Of a stretch of 41,521 bases of DNA, positions 8,390 through 17,515 are shown in pieces. How positions within the stretch are numbered: position 1 is the first letter of the stretch; each line of letters opens with the position of its first letter. The notes under the pieces are model-generated. The model did not search any database. It saw only the letters and a program-made list of their open reading frames with translations, and was not told the DNA's origin. Where the stretch lies: assembly GCA_002725315.1 (NCBI GenBank), contig PBOL01000027.1, positions 14,027 to 55,547 of the forward strand, written 5' to 3'. Made by a program: the position numbers and the translations under genes. Origin of the DNA: Methanobacteriota archaeon (lineage in GTDB: Archaea; Thermoplasmatota; Poseidoniia; Poseidoniales; Thalassarchaeaceae).

Positions 8390-9721
8390 TTAGACGCCTA
8401 GAACCAGTCGTCCGACGTCCCTCAGCCCGGGGGCCATCCCAACAACTAGCATAGCAACGCCGACTAGTAGCCGCAGGTGTCTCTCCCTATGCTCGAAGTT
8501 CAGTGTCGCGAAGAGGTAGAAAATCAGCCCTGCAAGACCTGCCTTGACGATTGCGAACAGCCATACCCCCTCATCCAGCATCCAATGTTCTATCCCAAGC
8601 TCTCCGTTGAGCCATAGGCCCGCATCGATAACCTTCTGGGAGACTACATGCTTCTCTGAAAGGCCAGGGAATCCATCGATACCGACCCAAGTAGCGATAC
8701 CGTCCATCAGCTGTCCGGCCACCGCTAGGAATACTAGAGGCTGGGCCATCGTTGCCCTGGTTCGCAGGCCCTCTATCAGATCCTTGTCCTCGGAGTCAGT
8801 TAGTTTACTGTAGTCCTCGTCAGTCATGCCAGGAGGAAGTATCCCTGCTACTAGACCGTGTCTTGAGAGTTCCTCGGATGCCTCCCTCCCATATTGGTAC
8901 ATCTGGTAAGCAACTATCGAAGGTATGACGATTACAACAACGAGTGGCCACAGCATTTCTTGCTCCGGGGGCCTTTCGAAGGCGTAAGAGGCGAGAGCCC
9001 CGAGGAAAATCATCGAGCCCCCAATTCCTACCAAGTAGACAAGCCTCTGTACGGGAGTGAAGTTGCTTGTTGAGTCCCTCGAAATTCTGATGAAGACAAT
9101 TCCCATTGCTGTCGAAAGGAACATCGGGGTCATGTCTATGTCGAATAGGCCGACTCTATGGCTGGACGAAATTGAAGCACCGTAGAGTGCGAACTGGGCG
9201 AACACAAGGATCATCGCCATTCCCTCTAGGTTCTCAGCTGACTCGTCGTCATCTCCCCTGAGTCGTTGGCTTGTCAGTGCTATTCCGCCAGCCAGAATTA
9301 CCCAAAAAGCGGCTTGGAAGTGGATTCCTGGACTGACAAAGTAGGGTGACAGGGCAGGCCCGAACATCTCCGCATCCTCCACGACTTCGCCGAAAGCGGC
9401 CCATGTCACGAAGGGCAGTAGCGCAACGACGCTCGCATCGCTAGGGTCAATGCCGAGGCCCCTGAGCCATGCCGACATTGCGAGTACGAATAGTCCCAGT
9501 ACTATGGCGTAGGTCATGGTGTTGTAATTGTTGTAACCAGAGTCTCCCGTCGACTCCCCCCTGATTGGGTCAACGAAGTATTCGAAGAGGGCCTCTGAGA
9601 GGGGGTTGGAAATTTCCAGAATCTCCAGAACCAGCCCAGCGAAGACCAGTACGAAAACCAAGGTTAGGCCATTGATTGCCCATTTCTCATAGGGGTGCAG
9701 TTCCTCTAGCGGATTGTACAC
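8390..9721 (-). CDS. DUF63 family archaeal membrane protein, enlarged
   Basis: A 443-residue polytopic membrane protein. The DUF63 pattern is visible near the N-terminus (YFVDPIRG then [17 protein letters not shown], about residues 48-78; [31 protein letters not shown]) and again at the C-terminus ([13 protein letters not shown], then [16 protein letters not shown] at the very end). Family members as I know them are about 270 residues, so the middle (about 150-310), which carries four hydrophobic segments and a charged loop [20 protein letters not shown], looks like an insertion. No function is known for the family. CATAAG at 9745-9750 sits at promoter distance from the ATG, so the message is probably leaderless. 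It runs in the same direction as the leucine cluster downstream, with an inverted repeat between them. Confidence 0.82.
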   Translation of the reverse strand: MYNPLEELHPYEKWAINGLTLVFVLVFAGLVLEILEISNPLSEALFEYFVDPIRGESTGDSGYNNYNTMTYAIVLGLFVLAMSAWLRGLGIDPSDASVVALLPFVTWAAFGEVVEDAEMFGPALSPYFVSPGIHFQAAFWVILAGGIALTSQRLRGDDDESAENLEGMAMILVFAQFALYGASISSSHRVGLFDIDMTPMFLSTAMGIVFIRISRDSTSNFTPVQRLVYLVGIGGSMIFLGALASYAFERPPEQEMLWPLVVVIVIPSIVAYQMYQYGREASEELSRHGLVAGILPPGMTDEDYSKLTDSEDKDLIEGLRTRATMAQPLVFLAVAGQLMDGIATWVGIDGFPGLSEKHVVSQKVIDAGLWLNGELGIEHWMLDEGVWLFAIVKAGLAGLIFYLFATLNFEHRERHLRLLVGVAMLVVGMAPGLRDVGRLVLGV

Positions 9722-9744
9722 GATTCTTCGAGAAGCGTGCCTCG

Positions 9745-9750
9745 CTTATG
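9745..9750 (-). promoter_or_regulatory. TATA-like box for the DUF63 gene
   Basis: CATAAG on the minus strand lies 24-29 bases before the ATG at 9721. The same hexamer occurs at the identical distance before tRNA-Tyr (40090-40095). No Shine-Dalgarno is seen, which fits a leaderless message. Confidence 0.5.
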
Positions 9751-9805
9751 CATGACGGTGCAAGGGGATGCAATTGTGTGCGGGTCTGGCCGGGGTTTCC
9801 CCTGG

Positions 9806-10489
9806 CTACTCCTCTCCAAATGAGACGCTCTCGTCGTCTTCCAAGTCGAGGTGCTCTTCCTTCATTCTCCTCTCACGTGCCTCTGCGAGGCCGGGAACCA
9901 TTGTCTCGAACGAGTCGGAGCGATCAGAGGTCATGTCTTGGAAAGAGTCCAGGTTCTTTGATCTGAGCCTTTGCCTCTTCTTGTCCTGCTCTAGTCCGTA
10001 AAGGACCGTACCGTGCTCCGATCCACCCAGTATTCCCTCTATTGCCGGAGTTGCTAGCGCCAGTCCCTCGTTGTCTCCAATCACGGCAACAGTGGAGCCG
10101 TAGATTGCGATCTCGCAGTTAGTCAACTCCTCGATTAGGGTTCTGATCCGTCCATTGGTGCCAATGAGCCTGCTCCTCATCCTGCGAGTCTGATTAGGTT
10201 GCCTTCCCACCCACTCCCTTATGTCGTACATCCTAAGGAAAACCTCATCCTCAAACAGTTGTAACGCGCGGGATGGTGCGATTCCCCTGCCCACTGCGGT
10301 AATGACGTCGGGCGCCTTCATCCTTCTCACAGGGTCGGGCTCGTCGTTCCATGTGATGGACACGTCACCTGTCTGGGAGTCGATTACTAGCTCGCCACCG
10401 CAGGCTTCACCGATCATCTTCCTAGTCTCTCCGGACTTCCCTATCAGGACCGCTATCCTGTCCTTCGGGACCCTGCAAAGGTGCTCCAT
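9806..10489 (-). CDS. Two-KH-domain RNA-binding protein, Dim2/Pno1-like
   Basis: A 227-residue protein with two KH domains. KH1 has VPKDRIAVLIGKSGETRKMI with the GKSG loop at 17-20; KH2 has RLIGTNGRIRTLIEELTNCE with the GTNG loop at 110-113 followed by the beta strand IAIYGSTVAVIG. Between them is the ARGIAPSRAL-like stretch (VGRGIAPSRALQLFEDE, 66-82) typical of the archaeal Dim2/Pno1 family, which binds the 3' end of 16S rRNA during small-subunit maturation. A charged tail of about 70 residues (EQDKKRQRLRSKNL onward) follows and is probably unstructured. It is 26 bases downstream of the RIO1 kinase gene and in one operon with aIF1A, an arrangement common in archaea and consistent with ribosome assembly. 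Confidence 0.9.
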   Translation of the reverse strand: MEHLCRVPKDRIAVLIGKSGETRKMIGEACGGELVIDSQTGDVSITWNDEPDPVRRMKAPDVITAVGRGIAPSRALQLFEDEVFLRMYDIREWVGRQPNQTRRMRSRLIGTNGRIRTLIEELTNCEIAIYGSTVAVIGDNEGLALATPAIEGILGGSEHGTVLYGLEQDKKRQRLRSKNLDSFQDMTSDRSDSFETMVPGLAEARERRMKEEHLDLEDDESVSFGEE

Positions 10490-10515
10490 GCCTGCGGGCG
10501 GCTCGCCTTCTGGCT

Positions 10516-11397
10516 TTAATCCACTCTAGGGGGGAGTTTTGGAACAGGATCGTCCAGAACACGGACGAGGCTGTCGGCCACTTGGGCTTCGTGGCCCTGC
10601 CTACCCAGCCACTCTGTGAGTCTCGTTACGTCCCTAACCAGGAACTCGTTCGCACTTGGGTGCCGGATTGTCACCGCCTGCCCAACGTCGATCACCCAAG
10701 GCTCACCTTCGTGCCAGAGGATGTTGTACTCGCTGAAGTCAGCGTGAACCAGATCGCAGGTCTGCCATATCACAGCCACGGTCTGAAGAAGGTCTTCGAA
10801 AACTCCTCGTGGATCATCGACCTGTATGTCCTTGAGCCTCGGGCTAGCTGCCTCCTCGTCACCGATGAACTCCATCACTAGCACGTTCTTGTGGCTGAAC
10901 ATTGGCTCTGGAACCCTGATTCCGTGCTTGCGCATCCTCTTCAGGTTCCTGAACTCCTTCCTCACCCAGATGTTGACCAGTTCCCTATGCCTCCTGGAAA
11001 GGCCGGAGAACCTCGGGTCACCATCGATGTACTTTGCCAGGCCCTTGAAGACGGCGTTTGTGGTGTGGAAAATCTTCACGGCCATGGGGCCGCCCTTCGA
11101 TGTGGCTCGGAAAACGTGGGCCTCCTTTCCCCTTGCTATCGGGTAGTCGATAGTCTCGATTTCTCCCTGCTGCATTAGCTTGTGCAGTGCCAGAAGGGTG
11201 GAACGATCGAATACCTGATCGAATACCCTTCTGTCTACCCATTCGAATTTCCCCTTCCCCATTACTCCCTGGAGCGAGTCCTCGATTTCGTCGAACATTC
11301 GCTTGTACTTTGGTTCGGAAATCCACTCGTGCTTCCTCTCAGATCTTAGGAGGCTGTCCATGTCGGGCTCCTCGTCCCATTCCCCTTCCCGAGGCAT
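10516..11397 (-). CDS. rio1: RIO1-type serine protein kinase
   Basis: A 293-residue atypical kinase. The nucleotide loop is ARGKEAHVF (88-96) after the PIARGKE turn, the ATP-binding Lys is in MAVKIFHTT (Lys108), RIO-specific residues FRNLKRMRKHGIRVPEP (149-165) follow, the catalytic loop is LVHADFSEYNIL (Asp220, Asn225), and the metal-binding Asp is in VIDVGQAV (Asp237). Archaeal and eukaryal RIO1 act in late small-subunit maturation. The N-terminal 60 residues are charged and contain KYKRMFDEIEDSLQGVMGKGK, which precedes the kinase domain in archaeal members. The ATG at 11397 is four bases after the aIF1A stop, so the genes are almost certainly co-transcribed, and the KH-domain gene follows. 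Confidence 0.95.
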   Translation of the reverse strand: MPREGEWDEEPDMDSLLRSERKHEWISEPKYKRMFDEIEDSLQGVMGKGKFEWVDRRVFDQVFDRSTLLALHKLMQQGEIETIDYPIARGKEAHVFRATSKGGPMAVKIFHTTNAVFKGLAKYIDGDPRFSGLSRRHRELVNIWVRKEFRNLKRMRKHGIRVPEPMFSHKNVLVMEFIGDEEAASPRLKDIQVDDPRGVFEDLLQTVAVIWQTCDLVHADFSEYNILWHEGEPWVIDVGQAVTIRHPSANEFLVRDVTRLTEWLGRQGHEAQVADSLVRVLDDPVPKLPPRVD

Positions 11398-11401
11398 GTG
11401 C

Positions 11402-11908
11402 TCACCCGAAGAAGGAGTCGATGTCGTCCTCGTCGTCCTCGGCCACTGGCTCGGGCTCCTCTGGCTCCTCTGGCGACTCCTCCTCGACCGGGGGCTCCGC
11501 CTCTATTTCGTCATGCTCTGCAACTTCAGAGACCTCGTCGTCCTGGCTCATCCCGAATAGGTCGACTATCTCGGGCAGTACTCCCTTTCTGGAGAGGTAT
11601 AGTGACTGAGTCTTGGTGTAGCGCATCACCACGTTGGCCTTCTCGTCCTGGAACTCCCATGGCTGGACGACGATTAGATCGCCTTCCCTGACCCATTGCC
11701 TTCTCCTCATCTTTCCTGGAATCCGGGATAGTCTGGTCTCGCCGTCCTCGCATATGGACCGAACCCTGCGGCCTCCGAGAATCTGATCCGCTATTGCGAA
11801 CATCTCGTTCACCTTTCTTTTTGGCAGGGGGACTCTGATCCTATCTCCGCTGCCCGACTCCATCTGGGCCAGGAGCTCAGTGTCTACGGATTCCTCCCTA
11901 CGTGCCAT
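11402..11908 (-). CDS. eif1A: Translation initiation factor aIF1A with long acidic C-terminal tail
   Basis: A 168-residue protein. Residues 25-118 form the OB-fold core of IF1/eIF1A: RVPLPKRKVNEMFAIADQIL (25-44), a nucleic-acid-binding surface with CEDGETRLSRIPGKMRRRQW (53-72), VREGDLIVVQPWEFQDEKA (73-91) and VVMRYTKTQSLYLSRKG (93-109). It occupies the ribosomal A site during start selection. After residue 120 comes a 48-residue tail made mostly of Glu, Asp and Pro that ends EDDEDDIDSFFG. Archaeal aIF1A usually ends soon after the OB fold and helix, so this tail is unusual; eukaryotic eIF1A has a comparable acidic tail ending DDIDDI that contacts eIF5B. It is the first gene of a unit with RIO1 and the KH protein; the 43-base gap to nuoN holds no clear TATA box. 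Confidence 0.94.
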   Translation of the reverse strand: MARREESVDTELLAQMESGSGDRIRVPLPKRKVNEMFAIADQILGGRRVRSICEDGETRLSRIPGKMRRRQWVREGDLIVVQPWEFQDEKANVVMRYTKTQSLYLSRKGVLPEIVDLFGMSQDDEVSEVAEHDEIEAEPPVEEESPEEPEEPEPVAEDDEDDIDSFFG

Positions 11909-11951
11909 GCACTCCCGTCATGGGGCACCTATGTGAAGTTGAGCCTGCTAC

Positions 11952-13643
11952 TCAGGGGAGCAAGGCTTCTGCCGCACCATGGGCGATGTCAACAAGGAAC
12001 TCGCTTCCGGGCCCTATTCCGAATGCCAGGGAGAGCGCGGAAAGGGCGATGATGAATGCCCTAAGTGGGGTGTTGCAGATTAGGTCCCCTTCTCCCTCCG
12101 GTTCCTCGAAGAACATGACCAAACCCATCCTGAGGTAGTAGAATAGAGATAGCGCGCTGTTCAGGACAACTGCGACTGCAAGCCAGAAGACGGGTTCGAC
12201 GCTGGTCGCCCAGGAGACGATGCTCGAGGCCCCTCCAGTACCTGCTGATACGGTAACGATCCCATTGATCATAAGAAGCTTCGAGAGGAATCCGGAGAAA
12301 GGTGGCACACCAGCCAGAGACAGCATGAACACGAACATCGACCCTGCCAGAATTGGGTCTCTTCGAGCCAGCCCGTTTAGCCCCTGCATTCTGTGGCTGC
12401 CTCCCTCAGTCTCCAGCGATGAGAGGACCAGGAAAGCGCCTAGCTTGAACACCACCAGGACCGAGAGGTGGAAGAGCACGGCCGTCACTATGAGGGCCTT
12501 TGCCTCGGGCCCGGCCAAGCCTGAGCCGATTGCTGCAACGGCGGCGAGCATGTATCCGGCATGGGCGACGCTGGAGTAGGCTAGGACCCTCTTCGGGTTG
12601 TCGCTAGACAGCGCTGCCAGATTTCCCCAAGTCATGGTTATGAGGGATATGGCGGCCATGGCAACAAACCAGAAGGACTCGCCCGATTCTGGCATCGAGA
12701 CGATTATCATGACCTTGAACAGGGCAACGAATCCCATCGCCTTGGAGGCGGTTGCTAGCATGCCAGCGACGATCGAAGATGCGCCGGAGTAGGCATCGGG
12801 TATTGCCAGGTGGAATGGAGCAGCCCCGACTTTGAACCCGAACGCGACAAGCATCATCCCCACGCCCGCAGTTGCCAGCGGGTCCAGGCCATCCATCGAC
12901 CTCCACGAGTCGGACAGACCCGAAACGCTGAGGTCGCCGTTCCAGAGGTAAAGGAGAGACATTCCGTATATCCCGATAGCGGAGGCAACCGAGCCCACCA
13001 CGAAGTACTTGGTCCCAGCCTCCCCCCCCTCTACTGACTCCTTGTGGAAACCAACCAGCACATAGGATGAGAGAGAAGCCAGCTCCATGCACACGAATAG
13101 CATGAACAAATGGGTTGACTTGGCCATCAGGGACATGCCTAGCCCAGTGGTCAGTAGGAGGATGTGGAAGTCCACCTGCCTCCTATTGTCGAAGAGTGCG
13201 TCCGTCTTGCGGGCACCTGACTCCTCGTCGTCGTCCTCTGTGGGAGCCTCCGCACCCGGGTCAGCGGGAATCCGGTGAGTGGCTGCGATGGCGCATAGGA
13301 AGAGAACCGAAATGAAGATGTTCGAGAGCAGAATGCTGAACTCGTCCACCACAAGGGCGTTTCCTACTTCTCCAGACCAGTCGCTCGGGCTCAGGAGCCC
13401 CATCTGTGCCGCGGCCAACGAAGCCAGTAGAGTTCCTATGGTGATCCAGTTCGGCAATCGAGGATCACGTGCTATGCCAAACCTCGATCCACCTAGGAGT
13501 ACTGGGACCCTGAAGGAGGTCAGGGGTATCCTGAACCTCGCATCTCCCAAGTTTGGAACGATGATCAGAGCCACCAGGCCTACCAGCATGATGATCTCAG
13601 GTAGGAGGAGCTCGGTCGGCATCCCTGCAAGCTCGGAGCTCAT
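11952..13643 (-). CDS. nuoN: Complex I subunit N (antiporter-like membrane subunit)
   Basis: A 563-residue protein with about 14 hydrophobic segments. LFMLFVCMELASLSSYVLVG carries the conserved Glu of the fifth antiporter helix, FGFKVGAAPFHLAIPDAYSG has the conserved Lys and the broken-helix region, and SSDNPKRVLAYSSVAHAGYM is the second broken-helix signature. It forms one of three antiporter-like proton channels in the membrane arm. An additional hydrophilic loop (about residues 123-150, PADPGAEAPTEDDDEESGARK) is longer than in bacterial NuoN. The start overlaps the nuoM stop by ATGA. It is the last gene of the nuo operon; aIF1A follows after 43 bases. Confidence 0.95.
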   Translation of the reverse strand: MSSELAGMPTELLLPEIIMLVGLVALIIVPNLGDARFRIPLTSFRVPVLLGGSRFGIARDPRLPNWITIGTLLASLAAAQMGLLSPSDWSGEVGNALVVDEFSILLSNIFISVLFLCAIAATHRIPADPGAEAPTEDDDEESGARKTDALFDNRRQVDFHILLLTTGLGMSLMAKSTHLFMLFVCMELASLSSYVLVGFHKESVEGGEAGTKYFVVGSVASAIGIYGMSLLYLWNGDLSVSGLSDSWRSMDGLDPLATAGVGMMLVAFGFKVGAAPFHLAIPDAYSGASSIVAGMLATASKAMGFVALFKVMIIVSMPESGESFWFVAMAAISLITMTWGNLAALSSDNPKRVLAYSSVAHAGYMLAAVAAIGSGLAGPEAKALIVTAVLFHLSVLVVFKLGAFLVLSSLETEGGSHRMQGLNGLARRDPILAGSMFVFMLSLAGVPPFSGFLSKLLMINGIVTVSAGTGGASSIVSWATSVEPVFWLAVAVVLNSALSLFYYLRMGLVMFFEEPEGEGDLICNTPLRAFIIALSALSLAFGIGPGSEFLVDIAHGAAEALLP

Positions 13644-15211
13644 GGCTTAACCCCCTCTGACTCCATTGCCGCAACAAGGACCGTGTCGATGAGCTCGCTG
13701 CTCCAGTACGACATCATGTCCCAGAAGAAGAATGGAAGGATTCCGAACAGAATTGTAAGACCGCCCAGAATCGCCATGCCTGCGTTCTCGTGCCATGTGA
13801 TGTCGCGGGGTTCTCCATGCAGGGTTTCGGGGAGGAGCCCATTGTGGGGGTCATTGGACTCGAATATGGTGCGCTGCATCGAGGTAAGGTAGTACACTGC
13901 TGTGATGATAAGTGTCAGAGCCGGCAGGAGTACCAGCCAGCCGAAAGTCATCCAGAATGCTATCAGGACTGCGACCTCTGCAACGAATCCGGCCATCATG
14001 GGTAGGCCAAGGCTGGCCATCCATCCCAGCATCATGTGGCCCGATAGCCATGGACTGTGGTGCGCTATTCCGCGCATTGATCCTATCTCCAGGGTGTGGT
14101 AGTGGTGCTTGAAGGCACCAGCGACGGCGAAAAGGAGTGGGCTGATTATCCCGTGAGCGAACATCATGAACAGCGCACCGGCTATTCCAAGGGGCTGCAT
14201 TGTCGCTATACCCAGGAAAATAAGACCCATGTGGGAAACCGAGGAGTAGGCGACCATCCTCTTCAGGTTCGTCTGCCCCATGCAGACCCATGCCCCATAG
14301 ACGAGGCTGGCCATACCCAGGGCAACCAGGAGCGGGGTGAAGACGACGGTAGAGCCGGGGAAGGCCGTCACGGCTACCCTGAGGAATCCGTATGCACCCA
14401 TCTTCAGCATTACCCCAGCAAGAATCATGGAGCCTGCGGTGGGTGCTTGGACGTGTGCGTCTGGAAGCCAGGTATGGACGGGTACGCTGGGCATCTTGGT
14501 CGCGAATCCGACTAGCAGGAGCATCCATACGATATGGCGAAGGCCCTCGCTCATCGTGCTCCCGCTGGCTAGGATTACTTCGAGGTCGAATGACCTATCT
14601 GATATCGAGGTCCCGGTGTTGAAGTACATCACCAGTATTCCGATTAGCATGATCACGCTTGCTGTGAATGTGTAGATGAAGAACTTCATCGCCGCGTAAC
14701 GGCGGTCGGCTCCCCCCCACATAAGAATCAGGAAGAACATCGGGATCAGGGTAAGCTCCCAGAAAACGTAGAAGACGAAGAGGTCCAGGGACACGAATAC
14801 GCCAATCATCGCTCCCTCCATAACCAGTAGGAGCGGATGGAACAGGTGCCCCCTCTTCGCGTCCCATTCCACGAGCATAGAAATCGGGACTACTAGGGAA
14901 GTGAGCCAAATCATCGGCAGGGAGAGGGCGTCCGCCCCCACATGCCACGAAACGCCGATGTATGGGATCAGGTCCACTGGTGTGTTCTCTAGCTCGTAGC
15001 TGCCGAAGCCGATAGCCATCCAGTCAAGGTCGCTCAGCGAGTGCGCTGCTGCCCATGTCGATATTGCAAAGAGGCCCAGGGAAACCCCCATGCACATGTT
15101 CCTGCTGAACGTGCGGACCTGGTCCCCTGCATGGGATGGGAGAATTTGTGGCAGTACCAGAAGGAGTGCTCCCACGGCGATCGGGGACAGTGCGAGAATG
15201 GTTAGGATCAT
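13640..15211 (-). CDS. nuoM: Complex I subunit M (antiporter-like membrane subunit)
   Basis: A 523-residue polytopic subunit. It contains LFVFYVFWELTLIPMFFLI (conserved Glu), GFATKMPSVPVHTWLPDAHVQAPTAGS (seen as VPVHTWLPDAHVQAPTAGS, the family signature), GQTNLKRMVAYSSVSHMG and FMMFAHGIISPLLFAVAG, all in the expected order. The ATG at 15211 overlaps the nuoL stop as ATGA, which decides the start; upstream codons would extend into nuoL. It contributes a proton or sodium path in the membrane arm of complex I. Confidence 0.96.
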   Translation of the reverse strand: MILTILALSPIAVGALLLVLPQILPSHAGDQVRTFSRNMCMGVSLGLFAISTWAAAHSLSDLDWMAIGFGSYELENTPVDLIPYIGVSWHVGADALSLPMIWLTSLVVPISMLVEWDAKRGHLFHPLLLVMEGAMIGVFVSLDLFVFYVFWELTLIPMFFLILMWGGADRRYAAMKFFIYTFTASVIMLIGILVMYFNTGTSISDRSFDLEVILASGSTMSEGLRHIVWMLLLVGFATKMPSVPVHTWLPDAHVQAPTAGSMILAGVMLKMGAYGFLRVAVTAFPGSTVVFTPLLVALGMASLVYGAWVCMGQTNLKRMVAYSSVSHMGLIFLGIATMQPLGIAGALFMMFAHGIISPLLFAVAGAFKHHYHTLEIGSMRGIAHHSPWLSGHMMLGWMASLGLPMMAGFVAEVAVLIAFWMTFGWLVLLPALTLIITAVYYLTSMQRTIFESNDPHNGLLPETLHGEPRDITWHENAGMAILGGLTILFGILPFFFWDMMSYWSSELIDTVLVAAMESEGVKP

Positions 15212-17508
15212 CCGCTCACCCCCCAAGCTAGGGCAAATATCGAAATCATCCCGACTGCCGTCATCATGATGTAGTCGCGTGCCCTACCCGTTGTCGCCCT
15301 CCTAATCTGGACTGAGCCTAGGACTGAGCTGGATTCGACCTGCTTTACAATTCCGTCAATGACGTTCCTGTCGAACCATGCGGCGAATGATGCTAGAGGG
15401 ATTGCGGTCATCCCTAGGGCCTTCTCGTAGTAGTGGTCGAAGTAAAGACGGTGCCTCAGTGCCTCGGATAGGCTTGAATCGGCCATCTCCGACATGTCCT
15501 GCGACCCGAAGCGGCCGGAAATCCAAACCAGCCAGGAAACCATGGGATTCGAGGATTGTCCTGCCCTGAGGGAGCCGCCGTGGACCCTAGCAGCAATAAT
15601 CGGCCCGACTACCAAGGAGAGGAAAATGGTCGTCCAACCCACGATGCGCAGATTTGGGTCCTCGGGCAGGAAAGCGTGCTCCAGCTCGTATATCACTTGG
15701 TCGAATACGGACTCTTTTTGAATGCCAATGTCGTCCTTGTAAGGCTTGGCCAGCCACTTAACTACCCCTAGGACTGAGAGGCCGAAGCCCCCGAGGGCGC
15801 TGATTACTGAGAGGATCACCAAGGGTTCCTTTATCCAGGGAGTTTCCTCGTGTACGTGGTCAACGACCTCGCTCTTGGGCTCACCAGCGAAAGTCATGAA
15901 CCACATCCTGGACATGTAGAAGCCCGTCATTCCAGCGGTAAGTAGTACCAGGACTGCTGGTCCGAGCATCAGGGGCTCGTAGTCCAGGGAAGCCTTCCAA
16001 GTCTTGGCCACAATCGCCTCCTTCGACCAGAAACCTCCGATGAGGGGGATTCCTATTATGGACATAGACCCGATCATCATTGCCGCTGAGGTGACTGGCA
16101 TCTTCGATGCCAGGCCGCCCATGTTTCGCATGTCCTGCGGATCAAAGTCGTGGTGACCGTGCTCAGAGCCGTGATGGAGGTGGTCATGGGCATGGTGCAC
16201 CTCGTGGATAACCGAGCCGCTGGCCATGAACAGCATACCCTTTGCCATTGCGTGGTTGAAGAGGTGGAACATCGAGCCCCCAAAGACTAGTGCGGCTGCA
16301 TCGGCGTTGCCGTGGTTGTAGAACCACAGGGAAACTCCTAGTCCGGTGAAGATGTACGCCAGTTGGCTCATGGTCGAGTAGGCCAGGACCTTCTTGATGT
16401 CATTCTGAACGAAGGCGATGGAGGCCGCCATGAAGGCGGTGATGCCTCCGATGTAAGCCACGATCAGGCCTAGGTCTTCCAGTCCCGCCACCCCGTGGTG
16501 GCCAACGTCCACGAATGGGACCATCCGGGCGACCAGGTAAAGACCCGCATTCACCATCGTGGCCGCGTGAATTAGTGCTGAGACGGGCGTGGGGCCCTCC
16601 ATTGCGTCAGGCAGCCAGACATGGAGAGGGAACTGGGCTGACTTCCCCACAGCGCCTACGAAGAGCATGAGCAGGGCCCAGAATAGCTTGTCGGTGTCGA
16701 CTGAACCATTCAGAGAAGGGTCCTCGAAAATCACGGAGAACTCTAGTGATCCGTATATGTCGTACAGTATCAGGAGACCGATCATGAGGAAAACATCGCC
16801 GACGCGAGTAGTCAGGAATGCCTTCTTGGCTGCATATGCAGCGCTCTCTTTCCAGAAGTAGAACCCTATTAGCAGGTAAGAGCACAGTCCCATGATCTCC
16901 CAGAAGATGAAAAGCCAGAGGAAGTTGTCAGCCAGGACCATCCCGAACATCCCCATGGCGAAGAGGACGAACTCGGCGTAGAACCGGTGGTTGCGGTTCT
17001 CGTTGATAGGATCCGTATTCATGTAACCGAGGCTGAACCAGCATATTAGGAAACAGAGGAATGTAGCGACGAACAGGAGCATCAGTGTGACTGAGTCGAC
17101 CCATACGCCGACGCCAATCACCCTCTCGGAGCTCATTGTGTAGTCGGACAGCAGCACATCGAAGGAAATCCAGTCCCCCCAAGTGGTGGCAACCCTCTCG
17201 CCCACTTCCTCGGAAATTTCCCTCGCACCCCTGAGGTAGTCAACAATGATCCAGAGTGCGGTCGTGAGGGAGACAAGCAGGGCTGATAGCGCGAGCGTCC
17301 CGCCTTCCTTCAGTCCCTCCTTCCAGGCTTTCTCTCCGTTTTTCAACTGGCCTGAAATTAGAATAATCGGGAATGCAACGAGTGGTGCCAGCACTATCAG
17401 GAACGCCGCATCCACAGAATCGAATTCTGCAATAGCCAAGGCAGGAACGACCAGCAGGGCAGGTATTAGTGGCATCAGTAGCCTGTACTCGTTTCCTGAC
17501 TTCGCCAT
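15208..17508 (-). CDS. nuoL: Complex I subunit L (antiporter-like membrane subunit with lateral helix), histidine-rich loop
   Basis: A 766-residue subunit, starting MAKSGNEYRLLMPLIPALLV. The signature FLWLFIFWEIMGLCSYLLIG, then GKSAQFPLHVWLPDAMEGPT and HAATMVNAGLYLVARM, then KKVLAYSTMSQLAYIF identify NuoL. The C-terminal part includes a long amphipathic stretch and a final membrane helix, as in the lateral piston helix of this subunit. Residues about 435-454 carry a His-rich insertion (ten His within HEVHHAHDHLHHGSEHGHH) in a loop where bacterial proteins go almost directly from SVIHA to QDMRKMGG. The start at 17508 lies seven bases after the nuoK stop; a start at 17541 would overlap nuoK. 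Confidence 0.96.
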   Translation of the reverse strand: MAKSGNEYRLLMPLIPALLVVPALAIAEFDSVDAAFLIVLAPLVAFPIILISGQLKNGEKAWKEGLKEGGTLALSALLVSLTTALWIIVDYLRGAREISEEVGERVATTWGDWISFDVLLSDYTMSSERVIGVGVWVDSVTLMLLFVATFLCFLICWFSLGYMNTDPINENRNHRFYAEFVLFAMGMFGMVLADNFLWLFIFWEIMGLCSYLLIGFYFWKESAAYAAKKAFLTTRVGDVFLMIGLLILYDIYGSLEFSVIFEDPSLNGSVDTDKLFWALLMLFVGAVGKSAQFPLHVWLPDAMEGPTPVSALIHAATMVNAGLYLVARMVPFVDVGHHGVAGLEDLGLIVAYIGGITAFMAASIAFVQNDIKKVLAYSTMSQLAYIFTGLGVSLWFYNHGNADAAALVFGGSMFHLFNHAMAKGMLFMASGSVIHEVHHAHDHLHHGSEHGHHDFDPQDMRNMGGLASKMPVTSAAMMIGSMSIIGIPLIGGFWSKEAIVAKTWKASLDYEPLMLGPAVLVLLTAGMTGFYMSRMWFMTFAGEPKSEVVDHVHEETPWIKEPLVILSVISALGGFGLSVLGVVKWLAKPYKDDIGIQKESVFDQVIYELEHAFLPEDPNLRIVGWTTIFLSLVVGPIIAARVHGGSLRAGQSSNPMVSWLVWISGRFGSQDMSEMADSSLSEALRHRLYFDHYYEKALGMTAIPLASFAAWFDRNVIDGIVKQVESSSVLGSVQIRRATTGRARDYIMMTAVGMISIFALAWGVSG

Positions 17509-17515
17509 CGTATCA

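Noticed and set aside
13851-14528. A 225-codon minus-strand frame inside nuoM
   Set aside because: It is an alternative frame of nuoM, whose own frame carries all family signatures.
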